NCBI RefSeq assembly: GCF_947503045.1
Contig: NZ_CANNCF010000001.1
Coordinates: 806,001 to 870,000 of the forward strand
Source: an uncultured Tateyamaria sp.
Lineage (GTDB): Bacteria > Pseudomonadota > Alphaproteobacteria > Rhodobacterales > Rhodobacteraceae
Reading direction: 5' to 3'
DNA: 64,000 nucleotides
Both the position numbers and the translations under genes were made by a program. The notes beneath the pieces were generated by a model. That model worked only from the letters and a program-made list of their open reading frames with translations. It had not been told where the DNA came from and did not search any database. Position 1 is the first letter of the stretch. The number at the start of each line of letters is the position of its first letter. Below are positions 47,339-56,816 of the stretch, piece after piece.

Positions 47339-48522
47339 CGGGTGAGGCTCCATTGCACCACCGGGTAGGAGGTGGACCAGCCGCGTTTGGACCCCAGCGG
47401 TTTGGCATTTGCGATGTCGATGCGCATGAGGTCACCGCCGAGTTGCGCCTGCCATTGCGCCAGCAGCGCCTCGCCTTCGAGTGTGACGGCGTTGACCACA
47501 AGGCGGGCCGGGTGGGCGCTGACCGCTTCGATCAGGGCGTGATCGAGGCCGCCGCCAACAAAGATCGCATCCGGGGTTTCGAGGCCCGCGAGCGCCGTGG
47601 GTGCGGCGCCGGTCACGATGGTGATCCGGTGTTCGACCCCGAGCGCTTCGGCGTTTTGGGCGATCCGTGCGGCGCGGTCTGCGCGCTGCTCGATGCAAGT
47701 GGCGTGGGTGGTCGGGTGGGCGAGCAGCCATTCCAGTGCGATAGAACCTGATCCGCCGCCGATGTCCCAGAGGTGCTCGTGGGGTTTCGGTGCGAGGGTG
47801 GAGAGGGTGATGGCCCGCACGGGGCGCTTGGTCATCTGGCCGTCGCTGGCGAAGGTCGTGTCGGCCTGCCCGGTCGCTGTGCTGAGCGCCCTGCCGTCCC
47901 CGGCAAAAGCGATGGCGGCGCAGACCGGATGGTCAAAACGGCCCTCAAGTGCGCTTGCTTGGGCAGAGGTGATCCGTTCCTGCGGGCCGGCAAGATGTTC
48001 AAAGATTGTGAGCGTGCTGTCGTCAAAGCCCTGATCGCAAAGGTATTTTGTGAGGTCTGTGACGGAGGTCCCGTCGCGCAGGGTGACAATCGCCCGCGTG
48101 CCTGCCGCGAGGTGACGGCGCAGGCGGGCCATGGGGGCGGCATGCAGGCCGAGGCAGGTGACCCCCTCAAGCGCCCAGCCCAGATGGTTGGCCGCCAGCG
48201 CGAAACAGGAGGGGCCGGGCTGGGCGGTCCACTCGTTGCTGTCGAGTTCCCGCGCAATCGAAGCCCCGGCCCCGAACCAGAACGGATCGCCGGAGGCCAA
48301 CACCACCACGCGCTGCCCGCGCAAGGATTTGAGCTGATCAAGCCCGTCGCGATAAGGCACGGGCCAGGGGATGGTGCGCGCTGGCGTTTCGCGCAGCAGG
48401 TCGAGATGGCGGGGCGGGGCCATGATGATGTCGGCGCGCGCCAGTGCCGCTTGACTTCGCGCAGATAGCCCTGCAACCCCGTCCTCACCCAGACCGATGA
48501 TCGTCAACCAAGGGTCAGACAT
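47335..48522 (-). CDS. cobL: Precorrin-6Y C5,15-methyltransferase (decarboxylating) CobL
   Basis: A 395-residue bifunctional protein. The N-terminal CbiE-like half has IIGLGEDGVAGLS, RHLDLL and VVLASGDPFWFGAG; the C-terminal CbiT-like methyltransferase has the SAM motif LWDIGGGSGSIALEWL and DAIFVGGGLDHALIEA. It methylates C5 and C15 and decarboxylates the C12 acetate. ATG 48522 is preceded by AGGAGG, and its start codon overlaps that of the divergent cobK within one CATG. Confidence 0.94.
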   Translation of the reverse strand: MSDPWLTIIGLGEDGVAGLSARSQAALARADIIMAPPRHLDLLRETPARTIPWPVPYRDGLDQLKSLRGQRVVVLASGDPFWFGAGASIARELDSNEWTAQPGPSCFALAANHLGWALEGVTCLGLHAAPMARLRRHLAAGTRAIVTLRDGTSVTDLTKYLCDQGFDDSTLTIFEHLAGPQERITSAQASALEGRFDHPVCAAIAFAGDGRALSTATGQADTTFASDGQMTKRPVRAITLSTLAPKPHEHLWDIGGGSGSIALEWLLAHPTTHATCIEQRADRAARIAQNAEALGVEHRITIVTGAAPTALAGLETPDAIFVGGGLDHALIEAVSAHPARLVVNAVTLEGEALLAQWQAQLGGDLMRIDIANAKPLGSKRGWSTSYPVVQWSLTR

Positions 48523-49273
48523 GACGCCAAACCTCCTGATCCTTGCAGGAACCACCGAAGCGACCGCCCTTGGCGCGGCTGTGGCCGAGGCCGGGCTGCG
48601 CGGCGTGGTGAGCTTTGCCGGTCGGGTGGAGCGGCCCAAACGCCAGCCCCTGCCGCAACGCATCGGTGGCTTTGGCGGCGTCGACGGTTTGCGTGAGTAC
48701 TTGCGCCACAATGCCGTGACCCATGTGGTCGATGCCACGCACCCCTTTGCCGCGCAGATGAGCCGCAACGCGGCTTTGGCCTGTGCTGCTGAAAACGTGC
48801 CCCTGATCGCGCTGACCCGCGCGCCATGGGTTGCGCAGGTGGGCGATCAGTGGACCCATGTTCCGGATATTGCTGGCGCGGTTGCGGCCCTTGATCGGCC
48901 TGCGCTGCGCGTCATGCTGGCCGTCGGGCGCATGCATCTGGCCGAGTTTGCTCCCAATCCGCAGCATTTCTATTTGCTCCGTCTGGTTGATCCGCCCCAA
49001 ACACCGCCGCCCTTTCCCGACCATCACGTGCTGGTCTCGCGCGGGCCGTTTACCTCCGCTGATGACCGCGCGCTGATGCAGGACCACGCAATCGATTTGG
49101 TCGTGTCCAAGAATGCAGGCGGCACCGGGGCCTATGCCAAGATCGAGGCCGCGCGTGATCTGGGCCTGCCGGTGATCATGATTGACCGCCCTGCGATTGC
49201 GGCGCGGGCGGAGGCCTTTAGCGTGGCCGAGGTGATGGCTTGGTTGTCTCATGACGCGGACCGGGGTGTGTAG
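48521..49273 (+). CDS. cobK: Precorrin-6A reductase CobK
   Basis: A 250-residue NADPH-dependent reductase: LLILAGTTEATALGAAVAEAGL at the start, VVSFAGRV, IGGFGGVDGLREYL, VDATHPFAAQMS, and VSKNAGGTGAYAKIEAARDLGLPVIMIDRP near the end. It reduces precorrin-6A to precorrin-6B. The lone rightward gene in this part of the cob cluster: its start overlaps that of cobL, and its 3' end overlaps the cobJ 3' end by 25 bp. AAGGG lies seven bases before the ATG. Confidence 0.94.
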   Translation: MTPNLLILAGTTEATALGAAVAEAGLRGVVSFAGRVERPKRQPLPQRIGGFGGVDGLREYLRHNAVTHVVDATHPFAAQMSRNAALACAAENVPLIALTRAPWVAQVGDQWTHVPDIAGAVAALDRPALRVMLAVGRMHLAEFAPNPQHFYLLRLVDPPQTPPPFPDHHVLVSRGPFTSADDRALMQDHAIDLVVSKNAGGTGAYAKIEAARDLGLPVIMIDRPAIAARAEAFSVAEVMAWLSHDADRGV

Positions 49274-49998
49274 ACAATCGGGGCATTTCCGGTGTCGATG
49301 ATGCGGGTCTGGCTGGACCCGACAATCACCATGGTGCGCATGTCGGCCATGTCCGCGTGGGTGTCCTGCAGGGGCACCACCCTGATCTGTTCGTCCGGGC
49401 GAGCGACGTTGCGGGCAAAGATCACCGGGCGGTTGTCGCCGCAGGCCTGTTTCAACACCTCCAATGTGCGCACGAACCCTTCGGGCCGGGATTTGGATCG
49501 TGGATTGTAGAACGCCATCGCGAAATCGGCCTGCACGGCGAGCCGCAGGCGTTGTTCGATCAGCGCCCAGGGTTTGAGGTTGTTGCTGAGGTTGATGGCG
49601 CAGAAATCGTGGCCCAGAGGTGCCCCGGCGCGGGCGGCGGCGGCCAGCATCGCGGTGATGCCGGGCAATACGCGGATGTCCAGGCTGCGCCACTCTTTTG
49701 GGCCAGCTTCTATCGCCTCGAACACGGCTGAGGCCATGGCAAAGACGCCCGGATCGCCGGAGGAGACGACCACCACGTGTTGGCCTGCACTGGCCATCTC
49801 GAGCGCATGACGCGAGCGGTCGAGTTCGACCCGGTTGTCAGACGGGTGCAGTGTCAGGCCGGGCCGTTCGGGGATGCGGGCGACGTAAGGGATATAGCCG
49901 ACGATGTCCGTGGCGCGGGCGAGGGCGGCGGTGACTTCTGGCGTGACAAGCGCGTCATCCCCGGGGCCGAGGCCGGCAATCACCAGCGAGCCGGTCAT
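49249..49998 (-). CDS. cobJ: Precorrin-3B C17-methyltransferase CobJ
   Basis: A 249-residue methyltransferase: VIAGLGPGDDALVTPEV, DIVGYIPYVARIP, VVVSSGDPGVFAMASAVFEAIE, VLPGITAMLAAAARAGAPLGHDFCAINLSNNLKPW. It methylates C17 and contracts the macrocycle ring. Overlaps cobI upstream by 4 bp and cobK tail-to-tail. Last gene of the leftward cobW-N-G-H-I-J unit. Confidence 0.95.
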   Translation of the reverse strand: MTGSLVIAGLGPGDDALVTPEVTAALARATDIVGYIPYVARIPERPGLTLHPSDNRVELDRSRHALEMASAGQHVVVVSSGDPGVFAMASAVFEAIEAGPKEWRSLDIRVLPGITAMLAAAARAGAPLGHDFCAINLSNNLKPWALIEQRLRLAVQADFAMAFYNPRSKSRPEGFVRTLEVLKQACGDNRPVIFARNVARPDEQIRVVPLQDTHADMADMRTMVIVGSSQTRIIDTGNAPIVYTPRSAS

Positions 49999-50723
49999 GG
50001 CCTGCGCCCCTGTCCGTGGACCACGATGATCGAGAAATAGGGGGTCACTTTGTCCTCGGCTTGCGCCAGTTTTTGCACCGTCTGGTTCGGCATGGTGGCG
50101 TATTCGACCAGCCATGCGGCCTCGTATCGCCCGGCCGCGCGGAGGGCGCGGCGGACCTTGTCGATGTTGCGCCCGATTTTCATCACCACCAGCGCATCGG
50201 CGTCTTTCATGCGGGCGGTCAGCGTGTCCTCGTCCAGAGTGCCCATCAGCACGGTCAGGATGTCATCGCCCCAGGTGATCGGCGCGCCCGTGGCTGTCCA
50301 TGCGCCGGACATGCCGGTGATCGCGGGCACGACCTCGACCGGCACATCGTCCTTGAGCCGGGTGTAGAGATGCATGAACGAGCCGTAAAAGAACGGATCA
50401 CCCTCACAGAGCACCACCACGTCCTCGCCCGCATCCGAGAGCATACGCAGACGTTTGGTGCAGTCAGTGTAAAAGGCGCTGAGAGCGGCGTTGTAGGCCG
50501 GATCGCTCAGCGGGATTTCGGTGGTGACGGGGTATTCCATCGCATGTTCGGTGGCACCTTCGGGCAGCAGTTCATTGGCGAGGGTGCGCGCCTGTCCCGG
50601 ACGGCCCGCCTTGCGGAAAAAGGCGATGTGGCGGGCACCCCGCACCAGTCTGTCGGCGCGCACGCTCAAAAGGTCGGGATCGCCGGGGCCGAGGCCGACG
50701 CCGTATACGGTGCCGGCGCTCAC
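49995..50723 (-). CDS. cobI: Precorrin-2 C20-methyltransferase CobI
   Basis: A 242-residue methyltransferase: VYGVGLGPGDPDLLSVRADRLV, FFRKAGRPGQARTLA, VVLCEGDPFFYGSFMHLYTRL, VEVVPAITGMSGAWTATGAPI. It converts precorrin-2 to precorrin-3A. The start is GTG 50723, overlapping the cobH stop as GTGA; an ATG far upstream would sit within cobH and add unrelated residues. Confidence 0.94.
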   Translation of the reverse strand: MSAGTVYGVGLGPGDPDLLSVRADRLVRGARHIAFFRKAGRPGQARTLANELLPEGATEHAMEYPVTTEIPLSDPAYNAALSAFYTDCTKRLRMLSDAGEDVVVLCEGDPFFYGSFMHLYTRLKDDVPVEVVPAITGMSGAWTATGAPITWGDDILTVLMGTLDEDTLTARMKDADALVVMKIGRNIDKVRRALRAAGRYEAAWLVEYATMPNQTVQKLAQAEDKVTPYFSIIVVHGQGRRP

Positions 50724-51349
50724 TCTTTCCGGCTCGCGATGGCGTTGACGGCGGCGACGGTGATGGCACTGCCCCCAAGGCGACCTTGCACGATGCAGCA
50801 GGGCACGGGCTGGTCGGCCCAAAGGGCGTCCTTGCTCTCGACCGCGCCGACAAAGCCGACGGGGCAGCCGATGATGGCCGCGGGGCGCGGGCAGTTGGGG
50901 TCTTCGAGCATGTTGAGCAGGTGAAACAGGGCGGTGGGGGCGTTGCCGATGGCCACCACTGCACCCTCAAGATGTGGCCGCCAGAGTTCGAGTGCGGCGG
51001 CAGAGCGCGTGTTGCCCATCTTGACCGCAAGCGGGCGCACTGCCTCGTCATGCAGGGTGCATATGACCGCATTGTCGCGGGGCAGGCGGGGCCGCGTGAT
51101 CCCTTCGCTGACCATGCGCGCATCGCACAGGATGGGCGCGCCGTTTTCCAGTGCCGCACGGGCGGCGGGGACAAAACCGGGCGAGAAGTGGCAGTGCTGT
51201 TCCAGCCCCACCATGCCTGCAGCATGGATCATGCGCACGGCCACCTGTTCTTCGTCCGCGTCAAAGCGGGCAAGGTCAGCCTCGGCCCGGATGGTGGCAA
51301 AGCTTTGCAGGTAAATGGCCGCGCCATCGGTCTGGTATTCATAGGGCAT
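50720..51349 (-). CDS. cobH: Precorrin-8X methylmutase CobH
   Basis: A 209-residue protein with the CobH/CbiC landmarks: SFATIRAEADLARF, MIHAAGMVGLEQHCHFSPG (catalytic His in IHAAG), ARMVSEGITRPRLP, VAIGNAPTALFHLLNM, AAIIGCPVGFVGAVESK. It moves the C11 methyl to C12, giving hydrogenobyrinate. Confidence 0.96.
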   Translation of the reverse strand: MPYEYQTDGAAIYLQSFATIRAEADLARFDADEEQVAVRMIHAAGMVGLEQHCHFSPGFVPAARAALENGAPILCDARMVSEGITRPRLPRDNAVICTLHDEAVRPLAVKMGNTRSAAALELWRPHLEGAVVAIGNAPTALFHLLNMLEDPNCPRPAAIIGCPVGFVGAVESKDALWADQPVPCCIVQGRLGGSAITVAAVNAIASRKE

Positions 51350-51353
51350 GGGG

Positions 51354-52472
51354 TCAGGCCTTGATCGTCATGAGGTCGGTTGCGGACAGCCCGCGCTGGC
51401 GGGGCTGATCCCATGGATGGCCCTGTTCCACAAGGTCGAACGTGCCGTCGCACCCGACGACGGTTGTGGCCGCAGGGCGTGGGTGTGCGCAGCCTTTGGA
51501 GCAGCCCGAGATGTGGAGCGTGCCGGGGTAACGTGCCGCCAGAATGCGGGCGATCAACCGGGTTTCGACCGTCGCTGCGGCGCAGGCGGGCGCGCCGGGG
51601 CAGGCATGCACGCGCAAGAGCGGATCGGCCGCATCGGTGACAAAACCCTGCGCATCGCAGGTCTGGGCCCCTTCCAGCAGGAACATGCGCCAAGGGGTGA
51701 CGCGCACGGCGGTGGCCTTACTGTCTTGGACAAGCGCGGTCATAGCCTTGGCATCGATGGAGCCGAACGGCGTGCCGTAGACAGTGCCGCCGATGGCAGG
51801 CCCCGGAAAGAGGCGATCCCCGGTTGGGGCGGCGGGACTGTCCTGCCACGCGGCGGGCGGGGGGGTGTTTTTGAGGTGCCGGGCCATGCGCCCGGCGGCG
51901 GGACCGTTCGTGGCGACGAACCACTTTGCAAGTTCGATGAGGGCGTACAGGGCGTCACTTTCCCCGATCTCCTTGCCTGCGCGCGCACCGTCGGCGCGCA
52001 ATATCAATGCGCCCGTGTTGTTGCGTTCAAACCGGAAATCGGCAGAGGTGTCGGTCAGGACGGGGCGCGGCCCGGTGTCGATGGCGATGCCCATCTTGGA
52101 CGGAAGGTCGGGCAGGTCGCTCAACCCATCACAGATCAGATCATGCAGCCGCGTTGTCAGATCGTCGTCAGCCCACAGCGGCGTGACGGTAATGTTGCGC
52201 TTGGCTTCGGCCTCGGGTGTGTCATCGAGCAGGTCGAGGGTCAGCAGGGCGTCGAGCACCTCTTGATGCCCATCCTCGTCAACCCCGCGCAGTTGCAGGT
52301 TGGCGCGGCTGGTCAGATCGATGATGCCGTTGCCGTGGGTTTGCGAGATGTCGCACAGGCCCAGCATCTGCGCGTGCGTCAGTCGTCCCAGCCGGGGTCG
52401 CACCCGCACGATCAGCCCGTCGCCGGACATCATGGGGCGATAGGCGCCCGGGCACCAGCCTTTGACGCTCAT
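51354..52472 (-). CDS. cobG: Precorrin-3B synthase CobG
   Basis: 372 residues of the nitrite/sulfite-reductase-like fold. DGLIVRVRPRLGRLTHAQML and DLTSRANLQLRGV are ferredoxin-like half-domain motifs; CPGAPACAAATVETR and HISGCSKGCAHP supply the [4Fe-4S] cysteines. CobG uses O2 to make precorrin-3B, so the pathway is aerobic. It overlaps cobN by 4 bp. Confidence 0.93.
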   Translation of the reverse strand: MSVKGWCPGAYRPMMSGDGLIVRVRPRLGRLTHAQMLGLCDISQTHGNGIIDLTSRANLQLRGVDEDGHQEVLDALLTLDLLDDTPEAEAKRNITVTPLWADDDLTTRLHDLICDGLSDLPDLPSKMGIAIDTGPRPVLTDTSADFRFERNNTGALILRADGARAGKEIGESDALYALIELAKWFVATNGPAAGRMARHLKNTPPPAAWQDSPAAPTGDRLFPGPAIGGTVYGTPFGSIDAKAMTALVQDSKATAVRVTPWRMFLLEGAQTCDAQGFVTDAADPLLRVHACPGAPACAAATVETRLIARILAARYPGTLHISGCSKGCAHPRPAATTVVGCDGTFDLVEQGHPWDQPRQRGLSATDLMTIKA

Positions 52473-55400
52473 TGTGCGGCCTCGAGGGCGGCGCGGATCG
52501 AGTTGCGCCGGGTCTGCCAGAGGCCTGCCGCATCAAGGGCGGCGAACTGGTCGAGCATCGCCTGATAGGCCCCGGGATTGGCGTCTTGCAGGAAGGCGCT
52601 GACCGCCGGATCGCCCAACGTCGCCTCGTGATAGAGGTCGAACAGATGCGGCTGAACCACACCTGCCAGATGGGCAAAGGCCGCCATGTGATCGAGCGTG
52701 GCCGCGATCTCGGCCCCGCCACGAAAGCCGTGGCGCATCATGCCCGCCAGCCATCCCGGCTGGGTGGCGCGGGCCTGCACGACGCGGGCGATTTCCTCAG
52801 GCAGGGCGCGGGCGCGGGGGCGGTTGGGGTCGGTGCTGTCGAGGTGATAGAGGGCTGCAGTGCCGCCGGTGATGGCCTGGGCGGCGGCAAATCCGGCCTC
52901 GTGCGCGGCATAGTCCGAGGCCAGAAGGATGTCGGTTTCCGGCAGGTCCTGCAGGTGCACGAAACTGTCGGCCTGCGCCACACGGGTGCGTATGCCGTCC
53001 GCGTCCTTGACCGCGTTCACTCCGTCGAGCGCGTAGGCGCTGGCGGTGAGCCAGGCCTGGCCCGCGGTAGCGCGGCTTTCGTCGGTGAAGGTTTCCAGAT
53101 CCGCGCCCATGCCAAGGCCAAAGCTGCCCGGTGCAGGGCCGTAGACGCGCGCGGCGGCCTCATGTCCGGCGTAGGGGTTCCAGTCGGAGGCCTCGTCGCG
53201 CAGCGACAGCGCGCGGATGGCTTGGGCAAACAGCGCCGATAGGGTGGGAAACACGTCGCGGAACAGGCCCGAGACACGCAAGGTCACATCAAGGCGCGGA
53301 CGGTCGAGGTCGGTGATGGGCAACACTTCGATCCCCGACACCCGCTCGGACCCCTGATCCCAGACGGGTTTGACGCCCAGCAGGTGCAGCGCCATGGCAA
53401 ATTCCTCGCCCGCCGTGCGCATCGTGGCCGAGCCCCAGAGATCGACGATCAAGCCGCGCGGCCAGTCGCCGTGGTCTTGCAGGTGGCGGCGCACGAGCTC
53501 TTCGGCGAGCTTCACCCCTTGGGCATAGGCCGCCCGGGTCGGCACAGAACGGGGATCGGTGGTGAAGAGGTTGCGCCCGGTCGGCAGCACGTCGGTGCGC
53601 CCGCGATAGGGTGAGCCGGAGGGGCCCGGTGCGATGCGTTTGCCGTTCAGGGCGGCGATCAACCCGCTGCGTTCGCCTGCAAGACTGGCGCATTCGTAAG
53701 GCGCACCTGCCGGTGCGCCCCGGCCCCAGATGTGCAGCCCGTTGCCATATTGGCTTTCCTTGATGTCACAGACAAAGCGGTCAATGCGGGTGATCGCTTC
53801 GGCGGTCGAGGTGGCGCGGGCCAGGCCCAGATCGTCCTCGACCCCCAGCGCCTGTGCTTCGGTGCGGATGTCGTCCTGCAGCCGGTCGCGGCGTTTGGGA
53901 TCAAGCCCGTCGGCGTTGGAGAACTCATCCAGCAGGGTTTCGAGCCGCACCAAGCGGTCGGGCGTTGCGCTGTCCTTCATCGGTGGGGGCAGGTGGCCAA
54001 GGGTCATCGCCCCGATGCGCCGTTTGGCCTGTGCCGCCTCTCCGGGGTCATTGACGATAAAGGGGTAGATCACGGGCTTGGCGCCGGTCAGCGCCTCGGG
54101 CCAGCAGGCCTCGGACAGGGCGACGGATTTACCGGGCAGCCATTCCAGCGTGCCATGCGCACCGATATGGATCAGCGCTTGGGTCTGCGTGCGCAGCCAG
54201 AGATAGAAGGCGACATATGCGTGGCGGGGCGTGCGAGACAGGTCGTGGTATTCGTCGTCCCGCGCCTCGGGTGTACCCCGTTCGGGTTGCAGGGCGACGA
54301 GGGCATTGCCTCGCCGGACGGCCGGAAATTGGAAACATTCGTCCTGCGCTGCGTCACCTGGATCGCCCCAAACAGCGCTCAGGTCATCCTGAAGCGATTG
54401 GGGCAGGGTGGCGAGGGCGGCGCGGTATTGCTCAAGTGGCCAGTCTATCGTTTCGGTGGCGAGCACCTGTTCAAGCGGGCGCTGGGTGTCTGCGACTGCG
54501 TGCCCGGCGTTGGCCAGATCGCTCAGGATCGCCTCGGCTGAGGCCAGCGCATCCAGACCGACCGCATGGGCCATGTTCCAGTCCTTGCCGGGATAGGTGC
54601 TGAGCACCAGCGCGAGGTGACGCTCGGCAGCCGGAGTGGTGGCAAGGTCGCACCACGCCTTGACCTTGTCCGCGACCGCCTGCGTGCGCGCCACATCCGC
54701 CTTGTGCGCATAGCGCGAGAATTGCAGGTTTTCGTCGCGCGGCTGGGGTTCCTTGAAGGACGACACACCGGCAAACAGCCGTCCGTCGACTTCGGGCAGG
54801 ACCACATGCATGGCGAGGTCAGCGGGAGACAGGCCCCGATCCGCCTCGGCCCACATATCGCGCGTTGCGGTGGAGAGGGCGACCTGAAAGACGGGCACAT
54901 TGCCTGCGTCCAAAGGCGAGGTCCCGGCGCTGCCCTTGCCGGAAAAGGCGGTGGCGTTGACGATTGCAGCGGGTTTCAGATGCGCGATCTGGCGCGCCAT
55001 CCATGCGCTGGCATCGGGGGCCTTGAGGGACGGGGCAAAGAGGCCGAGCACTGCAAATCCGCGTGCGCGCAGGGCGTCAAAAAGCGCCTCGATGGGGGAG
55101 AGGTCAGCGGCCGCCAGATAGGCACGGTAGAAGGTGACGAGGACCAGCGGCTTGTCCTCGGTCGCGGTCAGGACAGGGCAGGTCACCCCGTGTTCCGGTG
55201 TCCATGCGCCAACCATGGGCAGGGATTTGGCCCCCGCCACGGGCCCTGCATAAAGCCCCGAGGCCAGTGCCATCTGGGCTAGTGCGGCCTGCGCGGCAAC
55301 CGCCCCGCCCGTGTCGCACAGATGGGCCAGGCGGCGTAAGGTCGAGACAGGCAGCGTCGACATCTCGTCCAGCCGCGTGTCCACCCGCCCGTCTGCAGGC

Positions 55401-55747
55401 AACACAGCCAGCGCAATGCCTTTGGCTTGTGCCAGCGTAAAGACCTGCTGCAATCCGTAGGACCAGTAGGGCACGCCGCCGATGAGGCGGATCAGGATGC
55501 CTTTGGCCCCTGCAAGCGTCGCCTCAACATAGGTATCAACCGACAGCGGGTGTTTCAGACCGACCAGATTGGCAAGCCGCAGAGTCGGCATCATGTCCGC
55601 CCCGCCGCCACGATGCCAGCCCGCGCCAAACGCGCCAAGGTCACTGTCCGAGAACGACAGCACCACCAGATCCGCAGGCGTCTGCCCCAGATCGGTTGGT
55701 GTCTCGGTCTCTTCAAGCCCGTGGCTTTCGCGAAAGACGACGTGCAT
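52469..55747 (-). CDS. cobN: Cobaltochelatase large subunit CobN
   Basis: 1092 residues, somewhat shorter than typical CobN. Conserved blocks: RLIGGVPYWSYGLQ, HVVLPEVDGRLFAGVSSFKE, LVLSTYPGKDWNMAHAVGLD, IHIGAHGTLEWLPGKSVALS, IYPFIVNDPGEAAQAKRRIGAMTLGHLPPPM, PTGRNLFTTDPRSVPTRAAYAQG and YGPAPGSFGLGMG. It binds hydrogenobyrinate a,c-diamide and inserts Co2+ with the CobS-CobT AAA+ partner, which is not in this window. Confidence 0.95.
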   Translation of the reverse strand: MHVVFRESHGLEETETPTDLGQTPADLVVLSFSDSDLGAFGAGWHRGGGADMMPTLRLANLVGLKHPLSVDTYVEATLAGAKGILIRLIGGVPYWSYGLQQVFTLAQAKGIALAVLPADGRVDTRLDEMSTLPVSTLRRLAHLCDTGGAVAAQAALAQMALASGLYAGPVAGAKSLPMVGAWTPEHGVTCPVLTATEDKPLVLVTFYRAYLAAADLSPIEALFDALRARGFAVLGLFAPSLKAPDASAWMARQIAHLKPAAIVNATAFSGKGSAGTSPLDAGNVPVFQVALSTATRDMWAEADRGLSPADLAMHVVLPEVDGRLFAGVSSFKEPQPRDENLQFSRYAHKADVARTQAVADKVKAWCDLATTPAAERHLALVLSTYPGKDWNMAHAVGLDALASAEAILSDLANAGHAVADTQRPLEQVLATETIDWPLEQYRAALATLPQSLQDDLSAVWGDPGDAAQDECFQFPAVRRGNALVALQPERGTPEARDDEYHDLSRTPRHAYVAFYLWLRTQTQALIHIGAHGTLEWLPGKSVALSEACWPEALTGAKPVIYPFIVNDPGEAAQAKRRIGAMTLGHLPPPMKDSATPDRLVRLETLLDEFSNADGLDPKRRDRLQDDIRTEAQALGVEDDLGLARATSTAEAITRIDRFVCDIKESQYGNGLHIWGRGAPAGAPYECASLAGERSGLIAALNGKRIAPGPSGSPYRGRTDVLPTGRNLFTTDPRSVPTRAAYAQGVKLAEELVRRHLQDHGDWPRGLIVDLWGSATMRTAGEEFAMALHLLGVKPVWDQGSERVSGIEVLPITDLDRPRLDVTLRVSGLFRDVFPTLSALFAQAIRALSLRDEASDWNPYAGHEAAARVYGPAPGSFGLGMGADLETFTDESRATAGQAWLTASAYALDGVNAVKDADGIRTRVAQADSFVHLQDLPETDILLASDYAAHEAGFAAAQAITGGTAALYHLDSTDPNRPRARALPEEIARVVQARATQPGWLAGMMRHGFRGGAEIAATLDHMAAFAHLAGVVQPHLFDLYHEATLGDPAVSAFLQDANPGAYQAMLDQFAALDAAGLWQTRRNSIRAALEAAQ

Positions 55748-55759
55748 GGGGCGTCCCTG

Positions 55760-56815
55760 TTATTCGGCGGCTTCGGAAACCTGAACCAAAGCGGCGCGGA
55801 TGGCTTCGCTGTTCACGTCGTCATGTTCGGCAATCACGACCAAACGACCCTGACGCGCCTCATTCGGCCCCCACGGGCGATCGAATTGGTGACGTACGCG
55901 CGCGCCCACGGCCTGCACCAGCAAACGCATCGGTTTGCCTGTGACGGCAGCGTAGCCTTTGACCCGCAGGATGTTTTGCGATTTGGCCATCGCCTCGATC
56001 CGCGCGACCAGTTCGGCGGGGTCGGCGACTTCGGGGATGTCGATGATGACGCTTTCAAAGTCGTCATGCTCGTGATCGTCATGCCCGTCGTGATGGGAGG
56101 GACGCGCGTCCATGTCGTCCTCGGCGGCGGCCTCAAGCCCAAGGATCACGCGGGGGTCCACCACCCCTTCGGCCACTTCGACCACCGGCAGGGGACGGGG
56201 AGTTTCGGCGGCGATCACGGCCTTGGCGCGTGCGATGCCCTCGGGGCCTGCGAGGTCTGGTTTGGTCAGCAGGATGATGTCGGCGCAACTGATCTGATCC
56301 TCGAACACCTCGGAAAGCGGCGTTTCGTGATCAAGGCTGTCATCGGCTGCGCGCTGGGCATCGACGCGCGCCACATCCGGGGCAAAGCGGCCAGCGGCGA
56401 CCGCTTCGGCATCGGCAAGCGCGACTACGCCGTCCACGGTGATGCGCGAGCGGATATCCGGCCAGTCGAACGCCTTGAGCAGTGGTTTGGGCAGGGCGAG
56501 GCCAGAGGTTTCGATCAGGATATGTTCGGGCTGCGGGTCGAGCGCCATCAGCGCCTCGATTGTCGGGATAAAGTCATCGGCCACCGTGCAGCAGATGCAG
56601 CCATTGGCCAGTTCCATGATGTTTTCAGCCGGGCAGTCGGGGATCGCGCAGCTTTTCAGGATCTCGCCGTCGACCCCCACATCGCCGAATTCGTTCACGA
56701 TCACCGCCAGCCGCTTGCCTTGCGGGTTCTGCATCAGGTGACGCACAAGGGTTGTCTTGCCCGAGCCGAGAAAGCCGGTGATGACGGTGACGGGGATCTT
56801 GTTGAGGTTGGCCAT
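55760..56815 (-). CDS. cobW: CobW-type GTPase metallochaperone
   Basis: 351 residues: P-loop GFLGSGKTTLVRH, the metal-binding GCICCTV (CxCC), ETSGLALPKP, the guanine region (LLTKPD), a His-rich loop (SHHDGHDDHEHDD) and a C-terminal CobW_C domain. It is thought to supply Co2+ for CobN. ATG 56815 is chosen at the conserved MANLNKIPVTVITGF start. It sits 12 bp upstream of cobN and right after the DUF1636 gene. Confidence 0.94.
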   Translation of the reverse strand: MANLNKIPVTVITGFLGSGKTTLVRHLMQNPQGKRLAVIVNEFGDVGVDGEILKSCAIPDCPAENIMELANGCICCTVADDFIPTIEALMALDPQPEHILIETSGLALPKPLLKAFDWPDIRSRITVDGVVALADAEAVAAGRFAPDVARVDAQRAADDSLDHETPLSEVFEDQISCADIILLTKPDLAGPEGIARAKAVIAAETPRPLPVVEVAEGVVDPRVILGLEAAAEDDMDARPSHHDGHDDHEHDDFESVIIDIPEVADPAELVARIEAMAKSQNILRVKGYAAVTGKPMRLLVQAVGARVRHQFDRPWGPNEARQGRLVVIAEHDDVNSEAIRAALVQVSEAAE

Positions 56816-56816
56816 A

